64,000 nt of DNA from Candidatus Desulfofervidus auxilii (GCA_030262725.1 JAJSZS010000001.1:1-64000), one strand, 5' to 3'. Numbered from the stretch's first letter, positions 36,988-45,059 are shown. Notes: generated from the letters alone by a model not told the origin. Numbers and translations are program-made.

Positions 36988-38310
36988 ATGTATGTGAAGG
37001 GTTTGAAAAAAATTTGGGAACAAGTAAAGTTACATTTAAGTGAAGTTTTACCTTCTAACCTTTTTCAAATTTGGATTAATCCTCTTCAGCTTTTAGGGAA
37101 AGAAGGGGGGAAAATATTATTAGGTTGTCCTAATCAATTTTTTCTACAATGGGTAAAAACGCATTTTTTACATCATTTAGAGGAGGCATGGCGACAATAT
37201 TTACCTGAATGTAAAGAAGTAGTCTTAAAAATTATAAAGAATGAAAAAACAGAAAATAAAACCCTTATAATTCAATCTCTTCCTCTAGTGCTTCCTCGTC
37301 CGCGTCTCTGTAAAGAATTTACATTTGATGAATTTGTAGTAGGCAAATGTAATCAATATGCTTATGCTACTGCATGTAATTTGGTAAATGGTCATTTAGA
37401 TCATCCAATCTTTTTTTATTCTGATATAGGATTGGGTAAGACTCACATTGCACAGGCTATTGCTCATTATATTCTTAATGAAAAGAAAGAAACAAGGGTA
37501 TTTTATCTCACTGCAGAAGATTTTACTAATCAGATGGTGAAAGCTTTAAAAGAGCATAGTATTAATGAATTTAAAGAAAAATATCGTCAAGAATGTGATG
37601 TATTTATTTTAGAAAATATCCATTTTTTGGCTGGTAAGGAAAAAATACAATCAGAGTTAGCTTACACTTTGGATGTTTTATGGGAAATGAAGAAAAAAAT
37701 CGTATTTACAGGCATTACTTATCCTCAAAAGATCCCAGCTCTAAAAAAAGAATTAAAATCTCGTATGGAAAGTGGTTTAATTGTTCCTATTGATCCACCG
37801 GATCAAGAAACAAGATTTAAAATATTAAAGAAAAAAGCCAAAAAACAGCCATTATCAGTGCCAGAAGATATTTTGGCTTTTTTAGCCCAAAGAATAGAAG
37901 GAGATATTAGACGACTTGAAAGTGCTTTAAGTAATCTTACCGCTCGTGCTTTACTTCAAAAACGTCCTCTTAATTTAGATTTAGCTAAAGAAGTAGTAGG
38001 TATATTTGCAGAAACTAAACCAAAAATTAATATCAAAAAGATTCAGTTTTTGGTTTGTCAGTATTATCATCTAAATTTAGAAGAATTGCTTTCTTCTTCT
38101 CGCAAAAAACAAGTAGCTTTACCACGGAAAATAGCTATTTATTTAGCTAAACAATATCTAAATCTCTCTCTTTCAGAATTAGGTAAAATTTTTCATCGTC
38201 ATCATGCTACTATCCTCAATGCCCTACACACGATTGAAAAAGAGATAAAAAAACAAGGACAACTTGCTCATGAAATTGAATATTTGTGCCAAAAACTTGA
38301 AGAAGATTAA
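36988..38310 (+). CDS. Divergent DnaA-family replication initiator-like AAA+ protein
   Basis: A 440-aa protein with full DnaA layout. Domain I is residues 1-80 ([12 protein letters not shown]). The AAA+ core has Walker A GLGKTHI (148-154), the sensor 1 region [20 protein letters not shown] with the box VII arginine at 259, and [12 protein letters not shown]. Domain IV spans about 345-425 ([15 protein letters not shown], then [11 protein letters not shown]). Two points differ from canonical DnaA: the Walker B acidic pair reads EN (209-210) instead of DD, and the GxxxHxTVxxA DNA-binding signature reads [10 protein letters not shown]. It is not beside dnaN or a box cluster, so it may be a paralogue or regulator rather than the main initiator. 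Confidence 0.82.
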   Translation: MYVKGLKKIWEQVKLHLSEVLPSNLFQIWINPLQLLGKEGGKILLGCPNQFFLQWVKTHFLHHLEEAWRQYLPECKEVVLKIIKNEKTENKTLIIQSLPLVLPRPRLCKEFTFDEFVVGKCNQYAYATACNLVNGHLDHPIFFYSDIGLGKTHIAQAIAHYILNEKKETRVFYLTAEDFTNQMVKALKEHSINEFKEKYRQECDVFILENIHFLAGKEKIQSELAYTLDVLWEMKKKIVFTGITYPQKIPALKKELKSRMESGLIVPIDPPDQETRFKILKKKAKKQPLSVPEDILAFLAQRIEGDIRRLESALSNLTARALLQKRPLNLDLAKEVVGIFAETKPKINIKKIQFLVCQYYHLNLEELLSSSRKKQVALPRKIAIYLAKQYLNLSLSELGKIFHRHHATILNALHTIEKEIKKQGQLAHEIEYLCQKLEED

Positions 38311-39347
38311 AAAATCATCCAAGGTTTTGGTAAAAAAAGTTGTTTATAGAGATTAAGGGCATATCTATCAGTCATACCAGCGATAAAATCGCAAACAATA
38401 CGTTCTTTTTTTTCAAAAAAATTATTTATTTTTGCTATTTCAATAAAAAGTTTTTTATCCTCCAATAATTTAAAATAAAGGTCTTTTATTACTCGTTTTG
38501 CCTTTTCAAAATCTTTTCGTACCTTAGGATTAAGATAGACTCTTTCAAATAAAAAATCTCTTAAAATTAACATAGCTTCTAATACATCTTCAGAAAGAGT
38601 AAGTTGATTTTCTTTTTTTAAAGTTTCAGTAACAAGACTTGAAACCATAGTATTTATCCTTTTGGCATGAGTATTTCCTAATATTTTTTGGCAAAAAATA
38701 GGTATATCATTTTCTTTAATAATACCTGCCCTAATAGCATCTTCTACATCATGGCTAATATAAGCAATAATATCTGCTATTCTTACTACTTGCCCTTCAA
38801 GAGTAATAGCTTTGTTTTCTTCAGAAGTAGGGATAATTTCACCTCTTCCTTTTGAGTGTTTTAATATTCCATCTCTTACTTCATAAGTAAGATTTAAACC
38901 TTTACCTCCATATTCTATTTTATCTACAATACGTAAACTCTGTTCATTATGAGCAAAACCACCTGGAACAATTTCATTTAATGCCTCTTCACCAGCATGA
39001 CCAAATGGGGTATGACCCAAATCATGACCTAAAGCAATGGCTTCAGTTAAATCTTCATTTAAAGCTAAACAACGGGCAATAGTGCGAGCAATTTGAGATA
39101 CTTCTAAAGTATGAGTGAGTCGTGTGCGATAATGATCTCCTGTAGGAGAAAGAAAGACTTGAGTTTTATGTTTTAATCTTCGAAATGCTTTAGAATGAAT
39201 AATCCTATCTCTATCCCTTTGAAAGGCTGTTCTTAATGGACATTCAGGTTCTGGATGAATTCTTCCTTTTGATTTGGCACTTAAAGCAGCGTATGGAGAA
39301 AGAATTTTTGCTTCCTTTTCTTCCAAAATTTCTCTTATACACCGCAA
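38307..39347 (-). CDS. dgt: dGTPase-family deoxynucleotide triphosphohydrolase
   Basis: A 346-aa HD-superfamily enzyme. [20 protein letters not shown], then the metal ligands in [16 protein letters not shown] and [19 protein letters not shown], and [18 protein letters not shown] define the dGTPase-like group that hydrolyses dNTPs to nucleosides and triphosphate. Length fits the type 2 subfamily. It lies last in a minus-strand operon and its stop overlaps that of the dnaA-like gene by 4 bp. Confidence 0.9.
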   Translation of the reverse strand: MRCIREILEEKEAKILSPYAALSAKSKGRIHPEPECPLRTAFQRDRDRIIHSKAFRRLKHKTQVFLSPTGDHYRTRLTHTLEVSQIARTIARCLALNEDLTEAIALGHDLGHTPFGHAGEEALNEIVPGGFAHNEQSLRIVDKIEYGGKGLNLTYEVRDGILKHSKGRGEIIPTSEENKAITLEGQVVRIADIIAYISHDVEDAIRAGIIKENDIPIFCQKILGNTHAKRINTMVSSLVTETLKKENQLTLSEDVLEAMLILRDFLFERVYLNPKVRKDFEKAKRVIKDLYFKLLEDKKLFIEIAKINNFFEKKERIVCDFIAGMTDRYALNLYKQLFLPKPWMIF

Positions 39348-39348
39348 T

Positions 39349-39720
39349 TTATTTACCTGTTATTACCCTTGTTTCTAAGCACTGTTTGATCTTTGTTTTA
39401 AGTTCGGTTAAATCAAAAGACTTAACAACATAAGCATCTGCTGCTAAGGATTTAATATCACTTTTATATGTTTCATAAGCAGTAGAAAGAATTACTGGAA
39501 GATCAGGATGTTTATTGCGGATTTTTTGAAGGACATCTAAACCATTACAATCTGTTAGTTTAATATCTAGTATGATTAAATCAGGTCTTTCTTTTTCAAT
39601 TAACTCTTCAATATTACGACCAGTAGCTGCTGTTGCCACTTCATATCCTTCTTCTTTCAACTCCTCCTCATAGAGCATCCGAATATGTTTTTCATCATCT
39701 ATTACTAAAATTTTTGCCAT
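39349..39720 (-). CDS. Stand-alone response regulator receiver protein (CheY-like)
   Basis: A 123-aa single receiver domain. The acidic pair is in [16 protein letters not shown], the phospho-acceptor aspartate in [17 protein letters not shown] (near residue 52), the switch threonine in VILSTAYET and the lysine in AYVVKSFDL. There is no output domain and no histidine kinase nearby. It sits between trmJ and the dGTPase gene with 1-bp gaps, so it is cotranscribed with nucleotide and tRNA enzymes. Confidence 0.92.
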   Translation of the reverse strand: MAKILVIDDEKHIRMLYEEELKEEGYEVATAATGRNIEELIEKERPDLIILDIKLTDCNGLDVLQKIRNKHPDLPVILSTAYETYKSDIKSLAADAYVVKSFDLTELKTKIKQCLETRVITGK

Positions 39721-39721
39721 C

Positions 39722-40456
39722 TTATCCTCCTTTAGTTTTTTCTACATACCAATCTATTTGGCGACAAATACCTCTTATAACCTTTATATCACTACTAGTT
39801 AAAGGAATTTTACTAAATATTCTTTTAAGCACTCGATAAGTATGTCCTTTCTCTCCACCTAAAACAAACCCTATTTTACTAAGAGAGTTTATTAGATGAG
39901 CATACATAGCTTCAACTTCTTTAGATGTAGCTAAGCGAGGTAATTTATAAGAAATTCCATTTCCTAAAGCATGACAGAAAAGTTCATAAAGGACAATTCC
40001 TACTGCCAGTGCTAAGTTTAAGGAAGGATGCTTAGAGGATGTAGGTATAGTAATAATAGCTTGACACAAGTCTAAATCAGTATTTTTAAGACCTGTTCTT
40101 TCAGGCCCAAAGACAAGAGCAATATCATTTTCCTGAGAAATAGCAGTTAAAAAAGGAGCAATTTCTCTAGGAGAAAACACAGTTCTTTTATATCTTACTC
40201 TAGCAGTTGTACCTACAACATAAGAAAAAGATGCTAAAGCTTCCTCTAAGGATGAATAGAGGATTGCTTTATAAAGAATATCCTTTGCATTAGTAGCCCT
40301 TGCTAAAGCCTCAGAACGAAGATAAAAAACCGGATTAACAAGAATTAATTTATCTATACCAAAATTTTTTAAAATTCTAGCTACACTACCAACATTTCCT
40401 GAAATAGCTGGATTTACTAAGATAACATGAAATTTAGATAATCGAAGAAAATACAT
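39722..40456 (-). CDS. trmJ: TrmJ-type tRNA/rRNA methyltransferase (SPOUT family)
   Basis: A 244-aa protein. VILVNPAISGNVGSVARILKNFGIDKL, LVFGPERTGLKNTDLDLCQ and IPTSSKHPSLNLALAVGIVLYEL are the three SPOUT knot motifs of the TrmJ group, which 2'-O-methylates position 32 of tRNA with SAM. The C-terminal extension of about 75 residues is typical of TrmJ. The ATG at 40456 overlaps the stop of the upstream 60-aa gene by one base (TGATG); the preceding TTG is rejected. Confidence 0.9.
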   Translation of the reverse strand: MYFLRLSKFHVILVNPAISGNVGSVARILKNFGIDKLILVNPVFYLRSEALARATNAKDILYKAILYSSLEEALASFSYVVGTTARVRYKRTVFSPREIAPFLTAISQENDIALVFGPERTGLKNTDLDLCQAIITIPTSSKHPSLNLALAVGIVLYELFCHALGNGISYKLPRLATSKEVEAMYAHLINSLSKIGFVLGGEKGHTYRVLKRIFSKIPLTSSDIKVIRGICRQIDWYVEKTKGG

Positions 40457-40638
40457 CAATCACTTTTTGAAGGTTTACTATCTTTTTTTTCCAAAACTTC
40501 CTTAATAGTATAGAAGATATCTTTAAAACATTGAGCAAATCCTGTTGGTGAGAGTCTTCCTATTTCTATAAATTTTATTACAATTTCTTTTGTTATTTTT
40601 AAAATTTTTTCTTCATCCTGAGTCATAAATTTCCCCAT
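40456..40638 (-). CDS. Small helical protein upstream of trmJ, function unknown
   Basis: A 60-aa protein (core ITKEIVIKFIEIGRLSPTGF, then FKDIFYTIKEVLEKK). I do not recognise a named family; the sequence looks like a compact all-helical domain. Two starts compete: ATG at 40638, 3 nt after a long RNA hairpin, and ATG at 40626, preceded by GGGGA. It overlaps trmJ by one base and heads the operon trmJ-receiver-dGTPase. Confidence 0.7.
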   Translation of the reverse strand: MGKFMTQDEEKILKITKEIVIKFIEIGRLSPTGFAQCFKDIFYTIKEVLEKKDSKPSKSD

Positions 40639-40724
40639 TTTGGCCTCTGCTGAAAAGAGCGGAAGAAGGCCGTTCTTAGTTTCAGCAGAGGCCGCGAAGA
40701 GATACCGTTTCCAGCACCCCTTCT
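40639..40724 (-). ncRNA. Structured 5' leader RNA of the 60-aa/trmJ operon (two perfect helices)
   Basis: Between the predicted transcription start (about 40724) and the ATG at 40638, the minus-strand RNA folds almost completely. Stem I pairs GAAGGGGTGCTG (40723-40712) with CGGTATCTCTTC (40707-40696), 12 bp including GU pairs, closed by a GAAA tetraloop. Two bases later stem II pairs GGCCTCTGCTGAAA (40693-40680) with TTTCAGCAGAGGCC (40655-40642), 14 bp without mismatch, topped by a 7-bp stem (40676-40670 with 40662-40656). The only SD-like AGAGG before the ATG at 40638 is buried in stem II. No match to a known riboswitch class is recognised. Confidence 0.7.
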
Positions 40725-40729
40725 AAAAA

Positions 40730-40758
40730 AACATATAAAGTAAAATAATATAAGTCAA
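40730..40758 (-). promoter_or_regulatory. Promoter for the structured leader and 60-aa/trmJ operon
   Basis: On the minus strand: TTGACT (40758-40753), 17-bp spacer, TATGTT (40735-40730). A start point 6-7 nt downstream would fall at the first base of stem I of the leader. Confidence 0.6.
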
Positions 40759-40804
40759 GTCTTTGATTAACTTGGTAATAAGAGAAGCATGGGATTTTTA
40801 TTTA

Positions 40805-41227
40805 TTAAGCTGCTATTTTTCTTTTTATTTCTTGCATCTCATACTCTAACCGAGTAACACGTTCTTCAAGCCTTACATGCTCATCCCTTCTTACTATAAC
40901 CTCATAGAGTCTATCTAGTCTTTTATTGGTTTCATCAATCCTTTTATTTGTTTCATCAATTCTTTTATTCAACTCTTCTCTTACTGAGTCGATCCTTGCA
41001 TTTAATTCCTCTCTTACTGAATCAATCCTTTTATTTGTTTCATCAATTCGCCTGCTTTGATCTGCTAAGTGAATATTTACATCATCAAGCCTTTTATTTA
41101 TATCATCAAGCCGATTATTAATAAAGGCAAGATAATTTTTTATCTCCTTATTTTCCTCCTTAATCCTCCCCAATTCAGGCAAAATCAATTCCTTAAATGT
41201 ATTAGTGATAATCTCTTTTAACTCCAT
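40805..41227 (-). CDS. Coiled-coil protein with heptad and 11-residue repeats
   Basis: A 140-aa protein. After a helical N-terminus (LKEIITNTFKELILPELGRI) it is built of near-identical units: RLDDINK, RIDETNK (repeated) and two hendecads RIDSVREELNA and RIDSVREELNK, then a charged C-terminal helix. It should form a long parallel coiled coil; no catalytic motif is visible. Similar repeat proteins are frequent in thermophiles, without defined function. The ATG at 41227 has GGAG 6 nt upstream; the TTG at 41239 is rejected. Confidence 0.72.
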   Translation of the reverse strand: MELKEIITNTFKELILPELGRIKEENKEIKNYLAFINNRLDDINKRLDDVNIHLADQSRRIDETNKRIDSVREELNARIDSVREELNKRIDETNKRIDETNKRLDRLYEVIVRRDEHVRLEERVTRLEYEMQEIKRKIAA

Positions 41228-41314
41228 TTTTTTCTCCAAATTTCTCTTTCTAAAATATACTTAAAAGAAAGAAAAAAATCAACTGAAGGCTGCTTTATTT
41301 TTGTTATCAGAGGG

Positions 41315-41343
41315 TTGACATTAATATACAGATTATATATTAT
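41315..41343 (+). promoter_or_regulatory. Strong promoter of vapBC
   Basis: Perfect TTGACA (41315-41320), 17-bp spacer, TATTAT (41338-41343). It is the best sigma70 match in the window. Confidence 0.7.
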
Positions 41344-41357
41344 TGTAATGATTCAAT
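41342..41357 (+). promoter_or_regulatory. Possible VapB operator
   Basis: ATTGTAATGATTCAAT is an imperfect inverted repeat (ATTG.A....T.CAAT) lying across the expected transcription start of vapBC, where an autoregulating antitoxin would bind. It is short and AT-rich, so chance is possible. Confidence 0.3.
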
Positions 41358-41371
41358 ACAAAGGAGGAAAA

Positions 41372-41626
41372 ATGGCTCTTAGTATCAGGAATCCAAAGGC
41401 AGAGAGGTTAGCCAGGGAGGTTGCTGAAAGAACAGGGGAAAGCTTGACTCAGGCTATAATCCATGCCTTAGAAGAACGGCTTGAGAGAATTAAAGGTAGT
41501 AAACGAGCTAGCGATCTTTTTGAAGAGATAATGAGGATTTCTAAAAGGTGTAGTGCCCTTCCAGATTTTGATTCTCGTTCTCCTGAAGAGATCCTAGGCT
41601 ATAATGAAAAAGGTTTTTTGAAGTAA
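41372..41626 (+). CDS. vapB: VapB-type antitoxin (Rv0623-like)
   Basis: An 84-aa protein. MALSIRNPKAERLAREVAER is the N-terminal ribbon and helix of the Rv0623/PSK-type transcription factor family, followed by TGESLTQAIIHALEERLERI. The C-terminal part (LPDFDSRSPEEILGYNEKG) is the usual toxin-binding tail. AAAGGAGG precedes the ATG at 41372; the frame open from 41315 lies in the promoter. It is followed 1 bp later by the PIN toxin gene. Confidence 0.9.
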   Translation: MALSIRNPKAERLAREVAERTGESLTQAIIHALEERLERIKGSKRASDLFEEIMRISKRCSALPDFDSRSPEEILGYNEKGFLK

Positions 41627-41627
41627 A

Positions 41628-42038
41628 ATGGTAATTGATAGTTCAGCTTTGATAGCTATTCTTCTTGGAGAGCCAGAGGCAGAGGCTTTGGTAAGAGCGA
41701 TAGTTCGTGATCCCAAAAGGCTTATGAGTGCTTTTTCGGTTCTTGAGAGCGGAATCGTAATAGAAGCCAAGAAGGGAGAAGCAGGTAGTAGAGAGTTTGA
41801 GCTTCTCCTTCATCGGGCAAAGATAGAGATCGTGCCTTTTAATGCTGAGCAGTATGAAATTGCTCTCTCTGCTTGGAGAAAATATGGAAAAGGGCGGCAT
41901 CCTGCAGGGCTCAATATCGGGGATTGTTGTTCTTATGCCTTAGCCCGTTATTCAGGAGAGCCTCTTCTTTTTAAAGGTGATAATTTTGCAAAGACAGATA
42001 TTCCCAAGGTTAACTGGATGCAGGAAACCAGCAGCTAA
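41628..42038 (+). CDS. vapC: VapC-type PIN-domain ribonuclease toxin
   Basis: A 136-aa PIN domain. The four acidic positions are seen: VIDSSALIAIL (Asp3-4 region), SVLESGIVIEAK (Glu near 40), LNIGDCCSYALA (Asp near 99) and LFKGDNFAKTDI (Asp near 118). VapC toxins cleave tRNA or rRNA when released from VapB. All active-site residues are intact, so the toxin should be active. It is cotranscribed with the antitoxin. Confidence 0.92.
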   Translation: MVIDSSALIAILLGEPEAEALVRAIVRDPKRLMSAFSVLESGIVIEAKKGEAGSREFELLLHRAKIEIVPFNAEQYEIALSAWRKYGKGRHPAGLNIGDCCSYALARYSGEPLLFKGDNFAKTDIPKVNWMQETSS

Positions 42039-42096
42039 TGCAAGAAAAGCTTGTGCTTCTTTGTACAAGGTAAAAGAATACAAATCTGTGGTATTC

Positions 42097-42125
42097 TTGC
42101 TAGTGATAATATTTCATGATAACTT
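42097..42125 (+). promoter_or_regulatory. Candidate promoter for the Uma2 gene
   Basis: TTGCTA (42097-42102), 17-bp spacer, TAACTT (42120-42125), about 36 nt before the ATG. Both boxes are imperfect. Confidence 0.35.
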
Positions 42126-42161
42126 ATGTTTTAGTTTTTCAAGATTTATAAGGGGGCCAAA

Positions 42162-42713
42162 ATGGATACAGCAGTAAAAAGGTCAATAAAGTTTACATAT
42201 GAAGATTATCTTCATTTTCCTGAGGACAAGAGGTATGAGATTATTGATGGGGAGATTTATATGGTTCCATCGCCAGTGCCATACCATCAAATGGTTTTAG
42301 GGAATTTATATTTAAGATTGTGTGAAATTGTTGAGGAAAAAGGCATAGGAGAAGTTTATTTTGCCCCTTTAGATGTAGTGTTTTCAGATATAGATGTAGT
42401 TCAGCCAGATATTATATTTATCTCCAAAGAAAGATTAAATATTATAACAGAGAGAAATATTCAAGGTGCTCCTGACCTTATTGTTGAAATCATCTCACCT
42501 TCTTCTGAATATAAAGATAGAGTCATAAAGAGAAAGCTTTATAGCAAATATGGAGTAAAGGAGTATTGGTTAGTAGATCTTGAGAAGAAAGAAGTTGAAG
42601 TTATGAGTTTAAAAGAAGGTGGTCTTGAAACAGTAAAAATTTATAAAAAAACAGATATTTTAGAATCTTTAGTCCTTAAAGGGATAAAAATAAAATTAGA
42701 TGATATCTTTTAA
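42162..42713 (+). CDS. Uma2-family (DUF820) PD-(D/E)XK endonuclease-like protein
   Basis: A 183-aa protein. FTYEDYLHFPEDKRYEIIDGEIYMV is the opening motif. VVQPDIIFISKE and APDLIVEIISPSS carry the PD...ExK-like residues, and KYGVKEYWLVDLEKKEVEV closes the fold. Uma2 proteins are predicted restriction-type nucleases, common in cyanobacteria and thermophiles; cellular role unknown. AAGGGGG lies before the ATG. It follows vapBC and adds to the accessory look of this patch. Confidence 0.87.
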   Translation: MDTAVKRSIKFTYEDYLHFPEDKRYEIIDGEIYMVPSPVPYHQMVLGNLYLRLCEIVEEKGIGEVYFAPLDVVFSDIDVVQPDIIFISKERLNIITERNIQGAPDLIVEIISPSSEYKDRVIKRKLYSKYGVKEYWLVDLEKKEVEVMSLKEGGLETVKIYKKTDILESLVLKGIKIKLDDIF

Positions 42714-42774
42714 AATATTCTAATACATGATTCGAAAGTCCGATGCCTACATTATCTTTATCCTTCTTTTTTTA

Positions 42775-42802
42775 TTGACAATTTTTAAACAACGAGTATG
42801 TT
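42775..42802 (+). promoter_or_regulatory. Promoter of the lipoprotein gene
   Basis: TTGACA (42775-42780), 16-bp spacer, TATGTT (42797-42802), 10 nt before the ATG at 42813. The in-frame ATG at 42798 falls inside the -10 box and cannot be the start if this promoter is right. Confidence 0.5.
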
Positions 42803-42812
42803 AAAAATAGTT

Positions 42813-43373
42813 ATGTTTAAGTCTTACATATTAATATTTATTTTTATTTTTTCCTCATGTACTATAACTCGATATGTTACTGAAACAGAAAGAAGTGGGG
42901 TTGAGCAACTTCTTATATCTAAATCAATAGATAGGGCAATAGAAAAAATAAATGAATTTCCAGTTAAAAACATCAAAATTTATATTGATATTGCTTCTTT
43001 AGCACCAAAAGAAGAAATTTATCTTAAGAAAGCGCTATCTCATTGGTTTTTAAAAAAAGGAGCAATAATAGTAGAAAATAAAAAAGAAGCTGATTTAATA
43101 GCATCCATTTTAGTAAAATGTATAGGAACAGATAGATTGGAAGCGACATTTGGAGTACCCTCTTTACCTATTCCCTTTACTGGTATTATGACCCCTCATG
43201 TAGATATTTTGGCAATGGATAAACAAAAAGGATATAGTGAAATTGAGATTGTTTTTTATTCTACTAAATCTGGTAATTTTAGAAAAAAAACTGATTCTTT
43301 GGTTGGTCAGGCAAATTTTAATGTTTTTAAAATTTTTCTTATCCCCATTTATCGGAATAATATTTATGATTAA
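42813..43373 (+). CDS. Lipoprotein of unknown function
   Basis: A 186-aa protein starting MFKSYILIFIFIFSSC, a lysine followed by a hydrophobic core and a lipobox ending in cysteine, so a lipoprotein. The mature part (IKIYIDIASLAPKEEIYLKK, then ADLIASILVKCIG and VDILAMDKQKGYSEI) has alternating strands and helices. I do not recognise the family. Its 3' end overlaps the next membrane-protein gene by 8 bp, so the two are translationally coupled. Confidence 0.65.
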   Translation: MFKSYILIFIFIFSSCTITRYVTETERSGVEQLLISKSIDRAIEKINEFPVKNIKIYIDIASLAPKEEIYLKKALSHWFLKKGAIIVENKKEADLIASILVKCIGTDRLEATFGVPSLPIPFTGIMTPHVDILAMDKQKGYSEIEIVFYSTKSGNFRKKTDSLVGQANFNVFKIFLIPIYRNNIYD

Positions 43374-43698
43374 AGAATGGTTAAAAACTTATTGGAAAGA
43401 AATTTCTATTTATTTAAGCAGATTTGGAAATTTTGATTTTACCATATTACCTTTATTAAAAAATCCTTTATTTGTAATTGGAATATTTTTTATTGCTTTT
43501 GTTTTACTTATGTTGCGTTTGTTTCGTATCTTAGCTATTTATATAGGAGTATTAGTATTTCTTTTTGCTTGGTCTTTTTTAATTGCTCCTTATGGTTCTC
43601 CAGGAAATGTGCCCTTTGTTAATTGGTGGTTTTTAATAGGTATTGGTATTTTAGTTTTGGTTATAGAATTTTATCTTTGTTTAATAGTATTAGAATAA
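43366..43698 (+). CDS. Small membrane protein, function unknown
   Basis: A 110-aa protein with about three hydrophobic helices ([40 protein letters not shown] and [20 protein letters not shown]) after an amphipathic N-terminus. The start at 43366 overlaps the lipoprotein stop; upstream in-frame starts lie inside that gene. No family recognised. It precedes enolase by 16 bp, but enolase has its own strong ribosome binding site. Confidence 0.6.
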   Translation: MIKEWLKTYWKEISIYLSRFGNFDFTILPLLKNPLFVIGIFFIAFVLLMLRLFRILAIYIGVLVFLFAWSFLIAPYGSPGNVPFVNWWFLIGIGILVLVIEFYLCLIVLE

Positions 43699-43714
43699 AC
43701 AAAGGAGGTTTAAA

Positions 43715-45004
43715 ATGCCATTTATTTCAGAGATTAATGCATTAGAAGTTTTAGATTCTCGTGGGAATCCTACTATAGCTGTTTATGTATTTTTAGAAAG
43801 TGGTGTTATAGGTAAAGCAATAGTGCCTTCAGGTGCATCTACTGGAAAAAGAGAAGCGTTAGAATTAAGAGATAATGATAAAAATCGTTATAATGGGAAA
43901 GGTGTGCTTAAAGCGATAAATAATGTAAAGGAAAAGATTGCTCCTAAGTTAATCGGTATTGATGTGAGAGAACAAGCTTTAATTGATAATATTATGCTAG
44001 AATTAGATGGAACACCAAACAAATCAAATCTTGGTGCTAATGCTATTTTAGGTGTTTCTTTAGCCTGTCTTCATGCTGCATCTATCTATTTAGATATGCC
44101 ATTATATAAATATTGTGGTGGTGTAGATGCAACTTTATTACCTGTGCCTATGTTTAATGTCTTAAATGGAGGTGTGCATGCAGACAACAAAGTAGATTTT
44201 CAAGAATATATGCTAGTACCAGCAGGTTTTTCTACTTATAAAAAAGCATTACAGGCAGGTGTAGAAATTTATCATGTTTTAAAAAAGATTTTAAAAGAAA
44301 AAGGACTATCTACAGCTGTAGGAGATGAAGGGGGATTTGCCCCTGATTTAAAAAACAATGAGGAGCCTTTAGAACTATTAATAGAAGCCATAGAAAAAGC
44401 AGGTTATAAGCTAGGAGAGGAAGTATTTTTAGCTATGGATTTAGCAGCAAGTAGTTTTTATAGGGATGGGAAATATTATTTAACAGGTGAAGGGAAAGTG
44501 CTTAATACAGAGGAAATGATAGATTTGCTTTCAAATTTAGTAGAAAAATATCCTATTATTTCAATAGAAGATGGTCTAGCAGAGGAGGATTGGGAAGGTT
44601 GGAAAAAGCTTTGCGAAATATTAGGTGATAAAATACAAATTGTTGCAGATGATCTCACAGTGACAAATCCAGCTATTATTGAAAAAGGTATAAAAGAAAA
44701 GGCATTTAATGCTGTGCTTATCAAGTTAAATCAAATTGGCACTGTTACAGAAACACTGAAGGCAATTGAGTTGACTCATAAAGCAGGGATGGCTGCTTGT
44801 ATTTCACATCGCTCTGGTGAAACTTCAGACATTACTATTGCGGATTTAGCTGTAGCTAGAAGGACAGGTATAATAAAGACAGGTGCCCCTTGCCGAAGTG
44901 AAAGATTGGCAAAATATAATCGTCTATTAGAAATAGAGGCTGAATTAGGAGAAATAGCTGAATTTATTGGGATAAAAGGATTTAAAGCAAAAAGATATTG
45001 TTAA
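43715..45004 (+). CDS. eno: Enolase
   Basis: A 429-aa glycolytic enzyme converting 2-phosphoglycerate to phosphoenolpyruvate. It shows [15 protein letters not shown], the substrate loop [25 protein letters not shown], the metal ligands in [24 protein letters not shown] and ADDLTVTNP, and the signature [14 protein letters not shown] with [17 protein letters not shown]. Length is normal. AAAGGAGG precedes the ATG. Enolase also joins RNA degradosomes in some bacteria; nothing here shows that. Confidence 0.97.
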   Translation: MPFISEINALEVLDSRGNPTIAVYVFLESGVIGKAIVPSGASTGKREALELRDNDKNRYNGKGVLKAINNVKEKIAPKLIGIDVREQALIDNIMLELDGTPNKSNLGANAILGVSLACLHAASIYLDMPLYKYCGGVDATLLPVPMFNVLNGGVHADNKVDFQEYMLVPAGFSTYKKALQAGVEIYHVLKKILKEKGLSTAVGDEGGFAPDLKNNEEPLELLIEAIEKAGYKLGEEVFLAMDLAASSFYRDGKYYLTGEGKVLNTEEMIDLLSNLVEKYPIISIEDGLAEEDWEGWKKLCEILGDKIQIVADDLTVTNPAIIEKGIKEKAFNAVLIKLNQIGTVTETLKAIELTHKAGMAACISHRSGETSDITIADLAVARRTGIIKTGAPCRSERLAKYNRLLEIEAELGEIAEFIGIKGFKAKRYC

Positions 45005-45023
45005 AAAATAACTTGCCAAAGAC

Positions 45024-45052
45024 TTGACAATTAATAAAAAAATGAATAAAAA
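45024..45052 (+). promoter_or_regulatory. Promoter of the TonB-dependent receptor gene
   Basis: Perfect TTGACA (45024-45029), 17-bp spacer, TAAAAA (45047-45052), 4 nt before one ATG and 7 nt before the next. No Shine-Dalgarno fits in between, and there is no room for a cobalamin riboswitch. Confidence 0.55.
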
Positions 45053-45059
45053 ATAAATG

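Noticed and set aside
40642-40693. Inverted repeat as a MITE or insertion sequence end
   Set aside because: It sits exactly between a predicted transcription start and a start codon, with no target duplication or second copy seen in the window.
40642-40723. SRP (4.5S) RNA or tRNA-like element
   Set aside because: The conserved SRP helix 8 motif and any T-arm sequence are missing. The fold and position fit a leader RNA.
42798-42812. ATG at 42798 as the lipoprotein start
   Set aside because: It lies inside the predicted -10 box; the ATG at 42813 gives a standard lipoprotein signal.
43237-43365. Upstream extension of the small membrane protein
   Set aside because: The in-frame starts lie wholly inside the lipoprotein gene; the ATG at 43366 gives normal translational coupling.
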